Assembly: GCF_000011105.1 (NCBI RefSeq)
Contig: NC_000961.1
Location: 1,164,662-1,228,661, forward strand
Reading direction: 5' to 3'
Origin: Pyrococcus horikoshii OT3
Lineage (GTDB): Archaea; Methanobacteriota_B; Thermococci; Thermococcales; Thermococcaceae
Length of the DNA stretch: 64,000 bases
The translations under genes were made by a program, and so were the position numbers. The notes under the pieces are model-generated. The model was not told the origin of the DNA. It searched no databases and worked only from the letters and a program-made list of their open reading frames with translations. Positions 1 to 9,127 of the stretch are shown one piece after another (position 1 is the first letter of the stretch; every line of letters begins with the position of its first letter).

Positions 1-682
<682 letters not shown>

Positions 683-683
683 G

Positions 684-712
684 TTATTTTTCTCCTTTTC
701 CTTTCATTTTTA
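684..712 (+). terminator. T-rich terminator after gltPh
   Basis: Immediately after the gltPh stop the + strand holds several runs of four to five T separated by C-rich bases, the usual form of an intrinsic archaeal terminator. No hairpin is needed or seen. Confidence 0.5.
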
Positions 713-1349
713 TATGTAATACTTGGATCCAATTCTCTCCCCGATATGGGGCTTTTTAAAACGTTATCAAGTTTTATTGTAGGCGATAAATCCCTCTCTA
801 AACCAGCTGGGATAGGGAGCCAAGCTTTCTCCACATAGAGCCTCTCTCTTATACCTCTCCCAAAGATCATCTCTTTTTCGCTTTCCCCTTCTCCACCTCA
901 AGATACAAATACCATAGTAAATTCGAAGAGTTCTTCTTTACAAGTAGAAAAGCCAACTATCTCTCTTCGCTTTGAGAGAAAATTCACGAGCAATAGAAAT
1001 ATATTCTAACGGAGGATGAAGTAGTGGAGCTTCATCTATCAAATACTACTAACCCCACTTCAGCTAAGCTTCTTACTATCTTTAGATGCTTTTTCTGCTG
1101 AGGTTAGTTTCATATTAATAACCACTGGAACTTTCTCTCTAAGCGCGAGTTTAAAAATTTGAGCGTGATATTTCCTTTCCCTCGAAACGGATCACTAAGA
1201 GTGGATACCCTTATGGGAGTAATTGTCAAACCCTCCTTTATTAGACCACTAAGAGGCCTTTTGATAAGGGATGCCTTTGATGGGTTCCAGTTTATGAGAT
1301 ACCGAGCTACTGCAGGGACTGATTCTAAGTGAAATAATTGACAAGGCAA
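700..1349 (-). pseudogene. Radical SAM protein remnant (SPL/COG1533-like), multiple frameshifts
   Basis: Reading the minus strand, three consecutive frames give one continuous protein-like text. About 1349-1140 reads ...RVSTLSDPFRGKGNITLKFL; about 1149-1105 in the next frame reads LREKVPVVINMKL; about 1080-1022 in a third frame reads IVRSLAEVGLVVFDR. The order S-x-L-x-DPF, then K-x-PVVINxK, then LAExGLVxxxxS matches the core of spore-photolyase-like radical SAM proteins, but the N-terminal CxxxCxxC cluster is absent. Further frame-hopping text (for example GFSTCKEELFEFTMVF) continues down to about 700. No intact ORF remains. The family call is inference; the repeated frameshifts are seen directly. 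Confidence 0.45.
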
Positions 1350-1609
1350 GCTCTTTCGAGGGGAGCGGAAACTGGCACGAGAGGAAGTTCTTCCTGATGT
1401 ACGATTTAAGTAACGAGGAAGTCAAGGAATCGCTGAGAAAGGTGAAGCCCCTCGGCTTTAAGGGAGTTATCTACGCGACAACAGCTCCAAACTCTCTGAC
1501 CATGAAGCTCAACGAGCTTATAGAGGAGTGGCTTAAGAAGGATGCCTACTTCCGCCAGCTCAGGAGGATGAAGAAGGGGCCGTGCCTGAATATTGAGGGG
1601 TCTGGTTAG
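1298..1609 (+). pseudogene. Orphan C-terminal gene fragment (possibly DUF3783-like)
   Basis: Open frame of 103 codons beginning directly after a stop codon with no credible start; the only ATG lies at 1397, inside coding-looking text (ELLQGLILSEIIDKA... before it). Its body (DLSNEEVKESL, GFKGVIYATTAPNSL, LNELIEEWLKKDAYF) resembles short archaeal proteins of the DUF3783 type, in which a 'YATxTPxSL' strand precedes a Leu/Glu-rich helix; this family link is a guess. Its 5' end overlaps the 5' end of the radical SAM remnant on the other strand, so the junction looks like a rearrangement scar. Confidence 0.4.
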
Positions 1610-1612
1610 ATT

Positions 1613-1921
1613 TCAATTAGATTTCAAGGTGTATTCCTTCGGTTTTATAATTCTTATGAAGCTGTCGTTCCTCTTTTTGAATTCCTCTGGCTTGATGAGC
1701 ACGGGGCTTATTAGCTCTACGTACCTAAGAAGGACCTCTGTTACCAGCTCAATTACTCCCTCAAAATCAACCTCCCCAACTATCAGAACATCAATGTCGC
1801 TCTCCTTATCGTAGTCATCCCTGGCATAGGAACCGAACAAAAAGAGCCCCTCTATCGAGCTTCCAAAGCGTTCCTTTTAAAGCTTTAAAAACTCGTTAAG
1901 GGCCTGGGCCTTTTTGTCCAT
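1613..1921 (-). pseudogene. MNT-type nucleotidyltransferase (antitoxin-like), in-frame stop at codon 15
   Basis: A 102-residue minimal nucleotidyltransferase of the HEPN/MNT toxin-antitoxin class. It begins at ATG 1921 (MDKKAQALNEFLKL), meets TAA at 1879-1877, and continues in the same frame with KERFGSSIEGLFLFGSYARD then YDKESDIDVLIV. GSYAR plus the DxD pair is the catalytic signature of these enzymes, which AMPylate the HEPN partner. A Leu codon TTA changed to TAA would explain the stop. Translation could restart at TTG 1840 only at the cost of the first strand. The start lies inside the end of the HEPN gene (26 bp overlap), the usual operon layout. Confidence 0.8.
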
Positions 1922-2305
1922 TTTTAACCTCCTCCAGAACACTTTTAATTCTCTCCAGGAAGCGCTCAGCACTTTCAACAACGTTTTCAGCTTCCTCATA
2001 ACTTGGTTCGTAATAGACATCATAGTCAGCCTTTGATCTGAGCGAGAATGCGTAAGGTACTTTGCATAAACTCTTTCTATAAAGCCACTATTAACGAAGT
2101 GAAGGCCAAACATTCTAATAACTCCAGAGTGCTTCCTTGGGTCAATACCTTTCAAGAGAAGCAGAGCTTTGGCAGCATGGAACATTGAGTAGTATGCCCT
2201 GCTTATGGAATCTCTGAGCTTTCCGTTTTCCAGCAGGAGATACGCCGAAGAAAGTTCTTCCTCTGTGATTTTGATATGTTTTTCGACTTCTTCTGGAACA
2301 TCCAT
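1896..2305 (-). pseudogene. HEPN-domain toxin-like protein, single-base frameshift
   Basis: The gene starts at ATG 2305 and reads a HEPN four-helix protein (SRAYYSMFHAAKALLLLKG, then GIDPRKHSGVIRMFG). After YAKYLT near base 2055 the frame is lost. One base forward the text resumes as AFSLRSKADYDVYYEP and EEAENVVESAERFLERI, the expected family C-terminus, ending at TAA 1896-1898. Restoring one base gives about 136 aa, normal length for COG1895. The actual ORF instead runs through the partner's frame to 1877. HEPN proteins of this type are RNases held in check by the MNT partner encoded just downstream. Confidence 0.8.
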
Positions 2306-2420
2306 AATGTAACTCCCGACCTAATTTATGGCACACTCGATATTTAACCCTTCTCTCCCAGTATTATGCCCTCCGGTAGAAGGGGAATCTATAAATACCT
2401 GGAGATAGAAGGGAAGGAGA

Positions 2421-2834
2421 ATGGCAGGTTCCAGACCTCTCGGAGGTATCTTTGCCCTGTACGTCTTCATTGAGGTCCTTGTGGGATTCTAGGATGTTTT
2501 ATTGGGTCTATTCAGACCTGAATTTGACATTGAGTACTACAAAACAACAGAAGAGATCCAATCCGAGAAAGATTATTTGCTGAAGGGAATCCTCCTGACA
2601 TCGTTCGTGACATTGCCCTATTTTCTCCTGGGCAGTTTTAAGGCTCTTGAGAATCCACCAGATGATACTACTGGAACTGTCATTATTCTTTTGTTCTACC
2701 TCGGTGCCTGGGCGAGATTTGTACATAAGCTGTACCTCTGGAAAAAGCTGAACGATCGTTATAAGCATCTTCTTCTCCAGGAAGCAATCGCCAAGGGCGT
2801 TGAAATCGGCATGAAGAAAGCAAAAGAGGACTAA
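2421..2834 (+). pseudogene. Three-TM membrane protein with in-frame TAG at codon 24
   Basis: A purine-rich ribosome binding site (gggaaggaga) sits directly before ATG 2421. The frame reads MAGSRPLGGIFALYVFIEVL then VGF, stops at TAG 2490-2492, and goes on in the same frame for 114 codons (DVLLGLFRPEFDIEYYK...) to TAA 2834. A Trp codon TGG changed to TAG would restore a 137-residue protein with TM helices near residues 8-30, 50-70 and 82-100 and a charged C-terminal tail (GVEIGMKKAKED). If TTG 2502 is used instead, a shorter two-TM product is made without a ribosome binding site. Function not recognised. Confidence 0.6.
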
Positions 2835-3303
2835 TTCTTTCCATCAACCTTTTCAAACGGGTTGTAGATTCTAAGCCCCTCGATACCTTTAAAATCTCTA
2901 ACGCTTCTCGTCACGAGAGTATAGCCGTATCTCAGGGCCGTGGCCGCTATTACAGCATCGGGAGCTTTATGCTTTTCCTTCTCCTAAGCTCGATTGCGAG
3001 TTCGGCAATGTCATCCGTGAGAGGAATTACACGAGCAAAGCTTATGAACTCTCTTGACTTCTCAAAACCCTCCGAAGTGTGGCCCTTCCTTCCAAGGAAC
3101 TCTATCTTGGTGATTATGGAGATGTTGAAGTCCTCCTTTAGGATTTTCTCTATCCTGGGTATCTCATCCTCCGGAATGGCATCGGCGAGGTAGTATATGA
3201 GGATGTTGGTGTTTATCAGAAATCCCTCCCATTCCAATCTCAGCTCCCGAAGGCTCTTTTCGAGGTCTTTTTTCCTTTGTAAAAATCCCCTATACTTTGA
3301 CAC
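2831..3303 (-). pseudogene. VapC-like PIN-domain protein, single-base frameshift
   Basis: GTG 3303 opens a frame with a charged N-terminal stretch (KYRGFLQRKKDLEKSLREL) that resembles the toxin-binding tail of a VapB antitoxin, followed by the PIN core (FLINTNILIYYLAD, SIITKIEFLG). At about 2966 the frame ends early; one base forward it continues PDAVIAATALRYGYTLVT then RSVRDFKG and IYNPFEK, the normal VapC C-terminus, ending at TAG 2831. A lost G in CCGG explains the shift. The first catalytic position is Asn (INTN) where most PIN proteins have Asp. No separate VapB gene lies upstream. Its end overlaps the convergent membrane gene by 4 bp. Confidence 0.75.
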
Positions 3304-3336
3304 TTTAGCGATATAAAAATAAATTCAACATTTTAG

Positions 3337-3938
3337 TCACCTTAGTTTGTTATTTACCTCTTCTTTTGTTGTATAGTGGTGTGCTATGATGTAGTATAGG
3401 CTTCCGAGGAAGAGATAGGCCACTAAAATCGGGGGTGATGTGAGTAGGTTTATTGATGAGAGGGTGTATATTCCAAATAAGCCCAGGAGCCAGTGTTTTT
3501 TGGACTCTCAACTTTAATGATTAACACTACTCCTAGAGCTAGGATGAATACTCCAACTTTTAAGTCAAAGTTGGTAAGTGAAAAGGTTAGGGTGAATAAT
3601 AAAGTGTATAGCCTCCAAAGGTTCTTCTCAAAGTTGTCAAAGTAAGCGGGTATTAGGAACATTGAGGAAATTATAAAGCCAATAACTGAAGGGGGAATAC
3701 TATCCCTTACTAAATACAAGAGTAACGAGAGTGGGTAGAATGACGTTAAGAATGCCAAGCTTGATAAATGCCTCCTCCACCCATACCAGAGGAGGATTAA
3801 GGGGATTGACCCCAAGATAATGGGCGCGCCCACCTCTTGAACAGGCAGCGCCATTAAAACCGCCAAAGGCAACCACGCGAAAAACAACAAAAGAAGTACA
3901 GAAGGAGAAACACTAAAACCCCACCCCACCACGATCAC
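3337..3938 (-). pseudogene. Polytopic membrane protein, frameshift in an A-tract
   Basis: From a GTG start (3938, or an inner GTG near 3932) the frame encodes about six hydrophobic helices up to LIIKVESPKN near 3490. There the coding strand has a run of six A. With seven A the text continues KHWLLGLFGIYTLSSINLL then ILVAYLFLGSLYYIIAHHY and a charged tail ending at TGA 3337, giving about 200 aa. Without the extra base the ORF ends at 3450 after a hydrophilic, unnatural tail. It is the last gene of a minus-strand run (8969 to 3337) that includes proteins of similar length and topology. Function not recognised. Confidence 0.7.
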
Positions 3939-4021
3939 CCCTGGGTAGGAGTTCGTGTTTGAAGACTAGGTTAAAAATGAGAATAATAGGAAGATAGACA
4001 GTTAGAATATTATAAGGCCCG

Positions 4022-4552
4022 CTATAATTCATTTTCCTCACCTTGGTGTTTGAATTCTAGGGTGAAGTCTAGGATGTAGAGTCCCAGCAGTGCTAGAGCT
4101 TGAAGCCCGTAAATTGTGCGATAGTAGAGGACGAGGGTGAGGGGGAGGATAATCATTAAGAGCACGGGTCTCTTAATATCTTCCTTCAGCTTAAAATCAT
4201 AAGCTAAATCACTAATAAACCTCAACACCCTATCCATATAGAACAAGGGTAAAACCATCCACAAAAACCACAAAAGTGCGATAATACTCCCAAGGAATTC
4301 AAATGCCGTAATTACTGCGGCCATTGCGAGCCATATTGGGAAGAATAGTTTTGCCTCGAACTTGAACTTCTCTTTTTCAATCTCTTTATTAAACCACGCA
4401 CTCATAAGAGTGAATACGACAGAATAATAAAAATTAAGATGAAGTATAGGGTATGCATTCAAAGAATAATTATCCCCCGTAATGAACAATAAAATAAGGG
4501 AAACAAGACCAGCCAAAGTCATGGCAATTCGAAGTACTCCTCTAACCTGCAT
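4022..4552 (-). CDS. Polytopic membrane protein, 176 aa, unknown
   Basis: The frame is open from 4627, but ATG 4552 is the likely start because GGAGGAAAG precedes it by seven bases. The product has about five to six TM helices, the first being RIAMTLAGLVSLILLFI, and charged loops (EIEKEKFKFEAK, KLKEDIKRP). It is intact. It overlaps the end of the upstream split membrane gene by 11 bp, so the two are probably co-translated. No family recognised; size and topology are close to its neighbours at 3337-3938, 4542-5074 and 5357-5944, suggesting a set of related membrane subunits. Confidence 0.6.
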   Translation of the reverse strand: MQVRGVLRIAMTLAGLVSLILLFITGDNYSLNAYPILHLNFYYSVVFTLMSAWFNKEIEKEKFKFEAKLFFPIWLAMAAVITAFEFLGSIIALLWFLWMVLPLFYMDRVLRFISDLAYDFKLKEDIKRPVLLMIILPLTLVLYYRTIYGLQALALLGLYILDFTLEFKHQGEENEL

Positions 4553-5074
4553 TGTACTCTTTCCTCCTGTATTTAATTTCTTCAAGCTCTTTAATTTCCA
4601 TGTGGAGCCATAGGGTTGGGATTGCATATACTAACGCTAGTGGTGTTTTATACAGTATTACGAGGAGTAGTGAGGGTATGTATAAGGCTAGCGTACATAG
4701 TTTATTAGTAGTGTTACATGTCCTCTTGAAGAGTCCTGCCAGGAGAAGGCATCCCAAGAGGGCTAGGAATCCTATTTCAGGCTTTAAGAGTAGTAAGAGG
4801 CCTGAAAGTATCATGTAAGGAAAGGAGTATAATTCGCCTACCTAGTAATCCCAAAATAATGTTTCCTAATGCTTATTAGTGCTGTAAGGAGCCATAAGAG
4901 GAACGAGACTCCTATTGGCCACAACGCCTCAGTAGATTCAGTTTTTACAGCAAGATAGAACACTAATACTATTGCACTTAGAGAGGGAAAACTTCGCTTT
5001 GGCGAAGCTATAAAAGCCAGTAACCCAAGCACACTCCAAAAAATAATAGAAACAAATCCCAACCCATCTTTCAA
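4542..5074 (-). pseudogene. Membrane protein split into two ORFs (78 + 90 codons) by a probable 1-base deletion
   Basis: The first ORF (TTG 5074, preceded by GGAGTGGG) encodes three TM helices and ends HYFGITR-stop at 4838. Directly after, one base out of phase, text resumes as VGELYSFPYMILSGLLLLL and runs to TAG 4542 with three to four more helices. One extra G in the sequence ACTAGG would join them as ...GITRVGELYSF..., a 177-residue protein matching the 176-200 aa sizes of neighbouring membrane genes. The second ORF alone (ATG 4814) has no ribosome binding site. If both are really separate, they are two small three-TM proteins. Confidence 0.5.
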
Positions 5075-5092
5075 CCACCCACTCCACTCGAT

Positions 5093-5331
5093 CTATTTAC
5101 TCCCAACCAATCTACCCCCAAACCCAACCTCCTTAAGATTCAGGATAATAGTATCTAGACTTTTTAGTTCAAAACTAACCGTACAAGTAGAGAACAACAA
5201 CTCGTACTGCCCTCTACCTTGACCTCCTGACTGTCAATGCAAGGGTAAAGCTTAGGTTCGTGTGAATCCTGAGTGATAGGCCAATGGGGAGTAGAATTCC
5301 CTCCAAGGATTGCTGGAATTATACCCTTCAT
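5093..5331 (-). pseudogene. Decayed small ORF, two probable frameshifts
   Basis: ATG 5331 has a good ribosome binding site (GGGGTGA) and reads MKGIIPAILGG. One base on, the natural text is ILLPIGLSLRIHTNLSFTL then TVRRSR; a further base on it is RGQYELLFSTCTVSFELKSL then NLKEVGFGGRLVGSK, ending at TAG 5093. This would give a ~78-residue protein with one hydrophobic segment. The frame actually open from 5331 gives 55 residues of poor protein-like composition. Low confidence, but it sits in the operon gap between two membrane genes and fits the local pattern of single-base lesions. Confidence 0.35.
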
Positions 5332-5356
5332 TGAATTCACCCCAACTAACTGGCCT

Positions 5357-5944
5357 TTACGTTATTCTCGGCGGCCTCCACAATCTTGCAAGATCAAACT
5401 TAAGCCAGAGGATAAAAATCAAAATATACACTACAAGGAACGGCAACAATTCTTTCTGAAGTCCAAATTCTTCAATTAAACTACCGAAAGAGAGAACTAC
5501 CCACGGAATCTTAAGTAGGTAGAAGGCCTTTCTCTTCCCCCAGAGGAAGACTAGCCATAAGAGAAGGGAGCATGGCACGTAACCCATCATCAGCGAGAGG
5601 AACCATCCGAAGCTATATGACTTAAAGAGGAAAACGAGGAAAAACGATAGCAATAAAGCGAAGAGAATATCCTCAATTCCTTCATCATGTTTAGGTTCCG
5701 TTACTGGCTTTTCATATTCTTGGGCAAATAGGGCTGTAACAAGGAGGGAAGGAAGAATCCACCAGAAGATTGCTCCGAATACTGAGTGCCACATGTTGTA
5801 GAACACGCTGAAACCGGCTGTGAAAGTCGCTGAGAACACTAGCAGAACAAGAGTCCAGTGGAAAGACCTCCTACTCACTCCAATTATAACCCCCACAAAT
5901 AGAGTGGAATAAAGAAAAAGTGAGAGCTCCATTAATCCACTCAT
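5357..5944 (-). CDS. Polytopic membrane protein, 195 aa, unknown
   Basis: ATG 5944 follows the stop of the large secreted-protein gene by one base, with GGGGGAGG as ribosome binding site inside that gene's end, so the two are translationally linked. The product has about six TM helices in two groups separated by a hydrophilic loop (EYEKPVTEPKHDEGIED, about residues 76-92). The frame is intact. No conserved family is recognised. Being coupled to a giant extracellular protein, it is a candidate membrane anchor or export partner for it; this is inference. Confidence 0.65.
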   Translation of the reverse strand: MSGLMELSLFLYSTLFVGVIIGVSRRSFHWTLVLLVFSATFTAGFSVFYNMWHSVFGAIFWWILPSLLVTALFAQEYEKPVTEPKHDEGIEDILFALLLSFFLVFLFKSYSFGWFLSLMMGYVPCSLLLWLVFLWGKRKAFYLLKIPWVVLSFGSLIEEFGLQKELLPFLVVYILIFILWLKFDLARLWRPPRIT

Positions 5945-5945
5945 T

Positions 5946-8900
5946 CTATCCTCCCCCCACTCTTCCTAAAATACTCCTTAAAGCGGGCAAAAAGAATGAC
6001 TCAGTTGCCTTTAAAATTGCTTCCCCATACTTCCCCACTTTTGCAGCGGTTAGTATTCCTTTTAACGCCTTACCACCAATGATGAATGATCCGATGTCTG
6101 CTGGAATTGTAAGGTAGATTGTGTCGCTTGTTTTTACTTGGATTTGAGTTGAGATTTTGTACTTCTCGTATTTTGAGTATTCGAAATTATTACCCCTTGA
6201 CATTTTCAATTCAAATTCGATTGTTACTGGCAGGTGATAATAACCATGGAGCCAGTAACGTGCAAATGCCATGAAGTCCGAAGTCCAAGCTTCAAAGGTA
6301 ATATAAACATTCCCAGTCTCCCCAGCTTTGATCGTTGTAGTAGTATCCCGAGTTATCACCCCATTAGAATGATCCATTGGGAAGTCTATTGAGAGGACTC
6401 TCGATTCGTCTAACTCGATGGCAACCCCACTCCGAGTTGGATTTCTAAGCTCAACTACACACGTTGCCGTACCCTTGTAGTCAAGAGTTCCACCAACCTT
6501 CAAAACCAAATCATTACAAGACACTCTCGACAACTCTAGCCAATTAACCCTTCCCAAGACTTTAACATCCTCACTTGCCATTTGGCGCCCACCTATTCTT
6601 AGTATTAAGATCGTGTTTTGAGTTAAGGGTCCTATGGTTGCAGTTATTCTTGCAGTCTTGTTGGCGTAGATTGTCAAATATCCATTCGAGATTGAATAAT
6701 TAACACCGTAATAATCCTCATGAGGCCACCAAACGTTCCCAGTATCATCAACCAGCTCAATCGGCCACGTCTGCTTGTAATTCTCCGAATTCTTCACAGT
6801 AATGATAACGCTCACATTATTACCCGCCTCAACAGGATTTGGAACAACCTCAAGCCAAGCAGAAAGCCCATACTCTACCCAAGAAACGTTCAATTCTCCT
6901 TTCTTTTCTTCAACTTTTACTCCCTGATTGTAGAGCTTAATCTCATAAGAGTGCTCTCCACTCTCAGCACTCCACTGGAGGGTTAGGGTTTTAGTAGAGT
7001 CCGAGGGAATGTAAGCACTAGTGGAGTCAACTTCAACACCATCAATGAACAACTTTACGCTAACGCTCCTCCCACTAGAGTAGGAATTCCTAACCCCAAC
7101 CTTGAATGTAACAATCTCCCCAACCCTAGGCAAGTTTGGAGTTATCGTTACAGTAGTAATGCCTAGCGAGCCACTGGACTTTTTCCTTACAGTGAACTCG
7201 CCATCTACACTCTTAGAATGCTGTCCAAACTTACAAGTTAGCACGTAACTGTAAGTTCCAGGGCGAGAGTATGTAATCGAGCCAAAGTTGATTAAGGCGG
7301 TACCCTTACTCCCAGCGTTAAAGCTTTCAGACTTCTGGTAGACACTCCTACTCGCGCCTGAAGTTGGGACTTCAAGGCTGAGCGTACAAGACCCACTAAT
7401 CCCCACATCATTATCATTCCTCACGCGAGCCTTGAAGGTTAAGGCATTACCCTCCACAGGATCCCCATCAATGGAAAGTGAAATGCTAACCTTGCTAGGA
7501 TCAACTGGATCTTTCAAGCTTATTGTCTTTTCATAAGTTCTCTCAGTAGTCTTTGTAGTCATGCTTGAAGTTGCTTGAATGGCCATTGGAGCGTCTCCCC
7601 TATAAGACTTGTAAGTGATTTTTACTGTTCCAGTAACGGTAACGCTGTCACTCCCGTAAACCTTCTCACTAACGGTACTCTTAATCACCTTGACTTCATC
7701 TTTATCCAGCATGTCAACCTTTTCAGTATCCTCGAGCGAAGTCCCATCAAACTCAACGTTAATGTCGTAAACTGCATTATTTTGAGCCTCTACCTCTACC
7801 TCAACTTGATAAGTGGCGTACTCACTCGTGACTTCAACTGGATTTACGCGGACTGCCTTAATTACAAGAATCCCCTCACTCTCTCCAACTGTTAAAGCCT
7901 CCTGGGTTATTTGATCCTTTAATGGTAAGTTCATGCCTCCTGATGATTTTGGAAGAGCGAATATTGGCGGTTTTGGACGTGGGCCTATTGGTTCTCGTTC
8001 TATGTATTTCTTGCTACAGTAATATCCAGCCATTAATGCTCTTGCCAGTTCTACCACCTTGTGATTCAGGAGGTAATTTAGGTCTGGGTTAGAGTTTCCT
8101 AGCTTTTGGGCTTTCAATATTGACTCAACTTGTAATGTTAGGTTATAAGCCCTCAAAGCATCCCAACGATATACGCAGGTAAGTGTATCGAATGATATGT
8201 TTTCGATCATAACATATCCCCTGTTTCCTTCTGCATCCCTGTCAGCTAGTAACGTGTTTGACTCTATGATTTTGATTTCTTTCTCTTTTAACTGTTTAAT
8301 AGCAGAAAGTTCGCCATCTATATCCTGAGAGCGATATGCACGGTAGAATGTTACCCACTCTTTTTCGATAGTAGGAAGAATACTATTGTTAAACCAGATA
8401 TAACTACTAGGGAATAGAAAAGTGACATTTGACCAGTACTTTAACTCTAATGCCCTCGCTTCGTAACTGTTGTATTTAAATGCTACTCTTATGAATGCGT
8501 TTGAGAAGTCTGTTAGGAACTTGCTCATGTTAAAGTCTCCCTGAATTTCATCAGTATGCTCAATCAAGTACTGCTTGAATTTCTCGATTTCTTAATCACT
8601 CCAGCCTTCGTTTTTTAAGGCTTGAACTGTCTCTTGTGGGAGGCCTTTAGCCTTTATCTCCTCAATCATTTCCTTAAGCTCATCCTCAGTGTAGTACAAC
8701 TTGACTCCCGCTGATTCTAATTCTTGAAGGGTTTGCCAGGTTTGGGTTGAGATTATTATGGCATTCTCGGCTCCAGCCTTGGAATTCTCTATTAACTCGT
8801 TTATCGCTGTAATATTTCCAGATTCTGCCTCCTCAATGAGTTTTGCCTCCCTCCAAAGTATTTCCCAAAACTCCTTGTAAGGATCTTGAGTATCAGCTTG

Positions 8901-8969
8901 AACAATACTAGCATTAATTAGACTTCCCAATAATAAACTTATAACAAAAAATATAATACTTCTCCTCAT
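5946..8969 (-). pseudogene. Large secreted Ig-like/beta-sandwich protein cut by one in-frame TAA
   Basis: ATG 8969 (ribosome binding site GGTGACTT) starts a signal peptide (RRSIIFFVISLLLGSLINA) and a helical region ending LKNEGWSD. TAA at 8594-8592 interrupts, and the same frame continues EIEKFKQYLIEHTDEIQGDF for 881 codons to TAG 5946. The joined text WSD-[E]-EIEKFKQYL is smooth, so GAA changed to TAA is likely. The whole protein is about 1007 residues: a helical N-terminal domain with scattered Cys to about residue 320, then several Ig/CARDB-like repeats (for example KVGVRNSYSSGRSVSVKLF, SVIITVKNSENYKQTWPIE), and a weakly hydrophobic C-terminus ending GRVGGG. Restart at ATG 8528 (GGGAGA upstream) would give a product lacking the signal peptide. 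Confidence 0.75.
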
Positions 8970-9074
8970 TCTAAGTCACCAAATTTAACAATTTCAAATA
9001 GTACTTAAAAACATTATCCAATAAAAATCAAACACAATGACAAAACTAATCTAAAAATATATTTATCTTTGACA

Positions 9075-9088
9075 TTATTTTTATAAAC
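9075..9088 (+). promoter_or_regulatory. Probable TATA box for the methyltransferase pair
   Basis: An A/T block (TATTTTTATAAAC) lies about 25-30 bases before the expected transcript start of the gene beginning at 9128. A second A/T block (TAAAAATATATTTATC, 9052-9067) is an alternative. No operator symmetry is evident. Confidence 0.4.
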
Positions 9089-9127
9089 ATGGAAAAAGAT
9101 ATTACAGATTCGACAAGAGGTGAAAGC

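Noticed and set aside
4552-4818. Plus-strand 88-codon ORF
   Set aside because: Serine-rich antisense shadow of the membrane genes on the minus strand, with no ribosome binding site.
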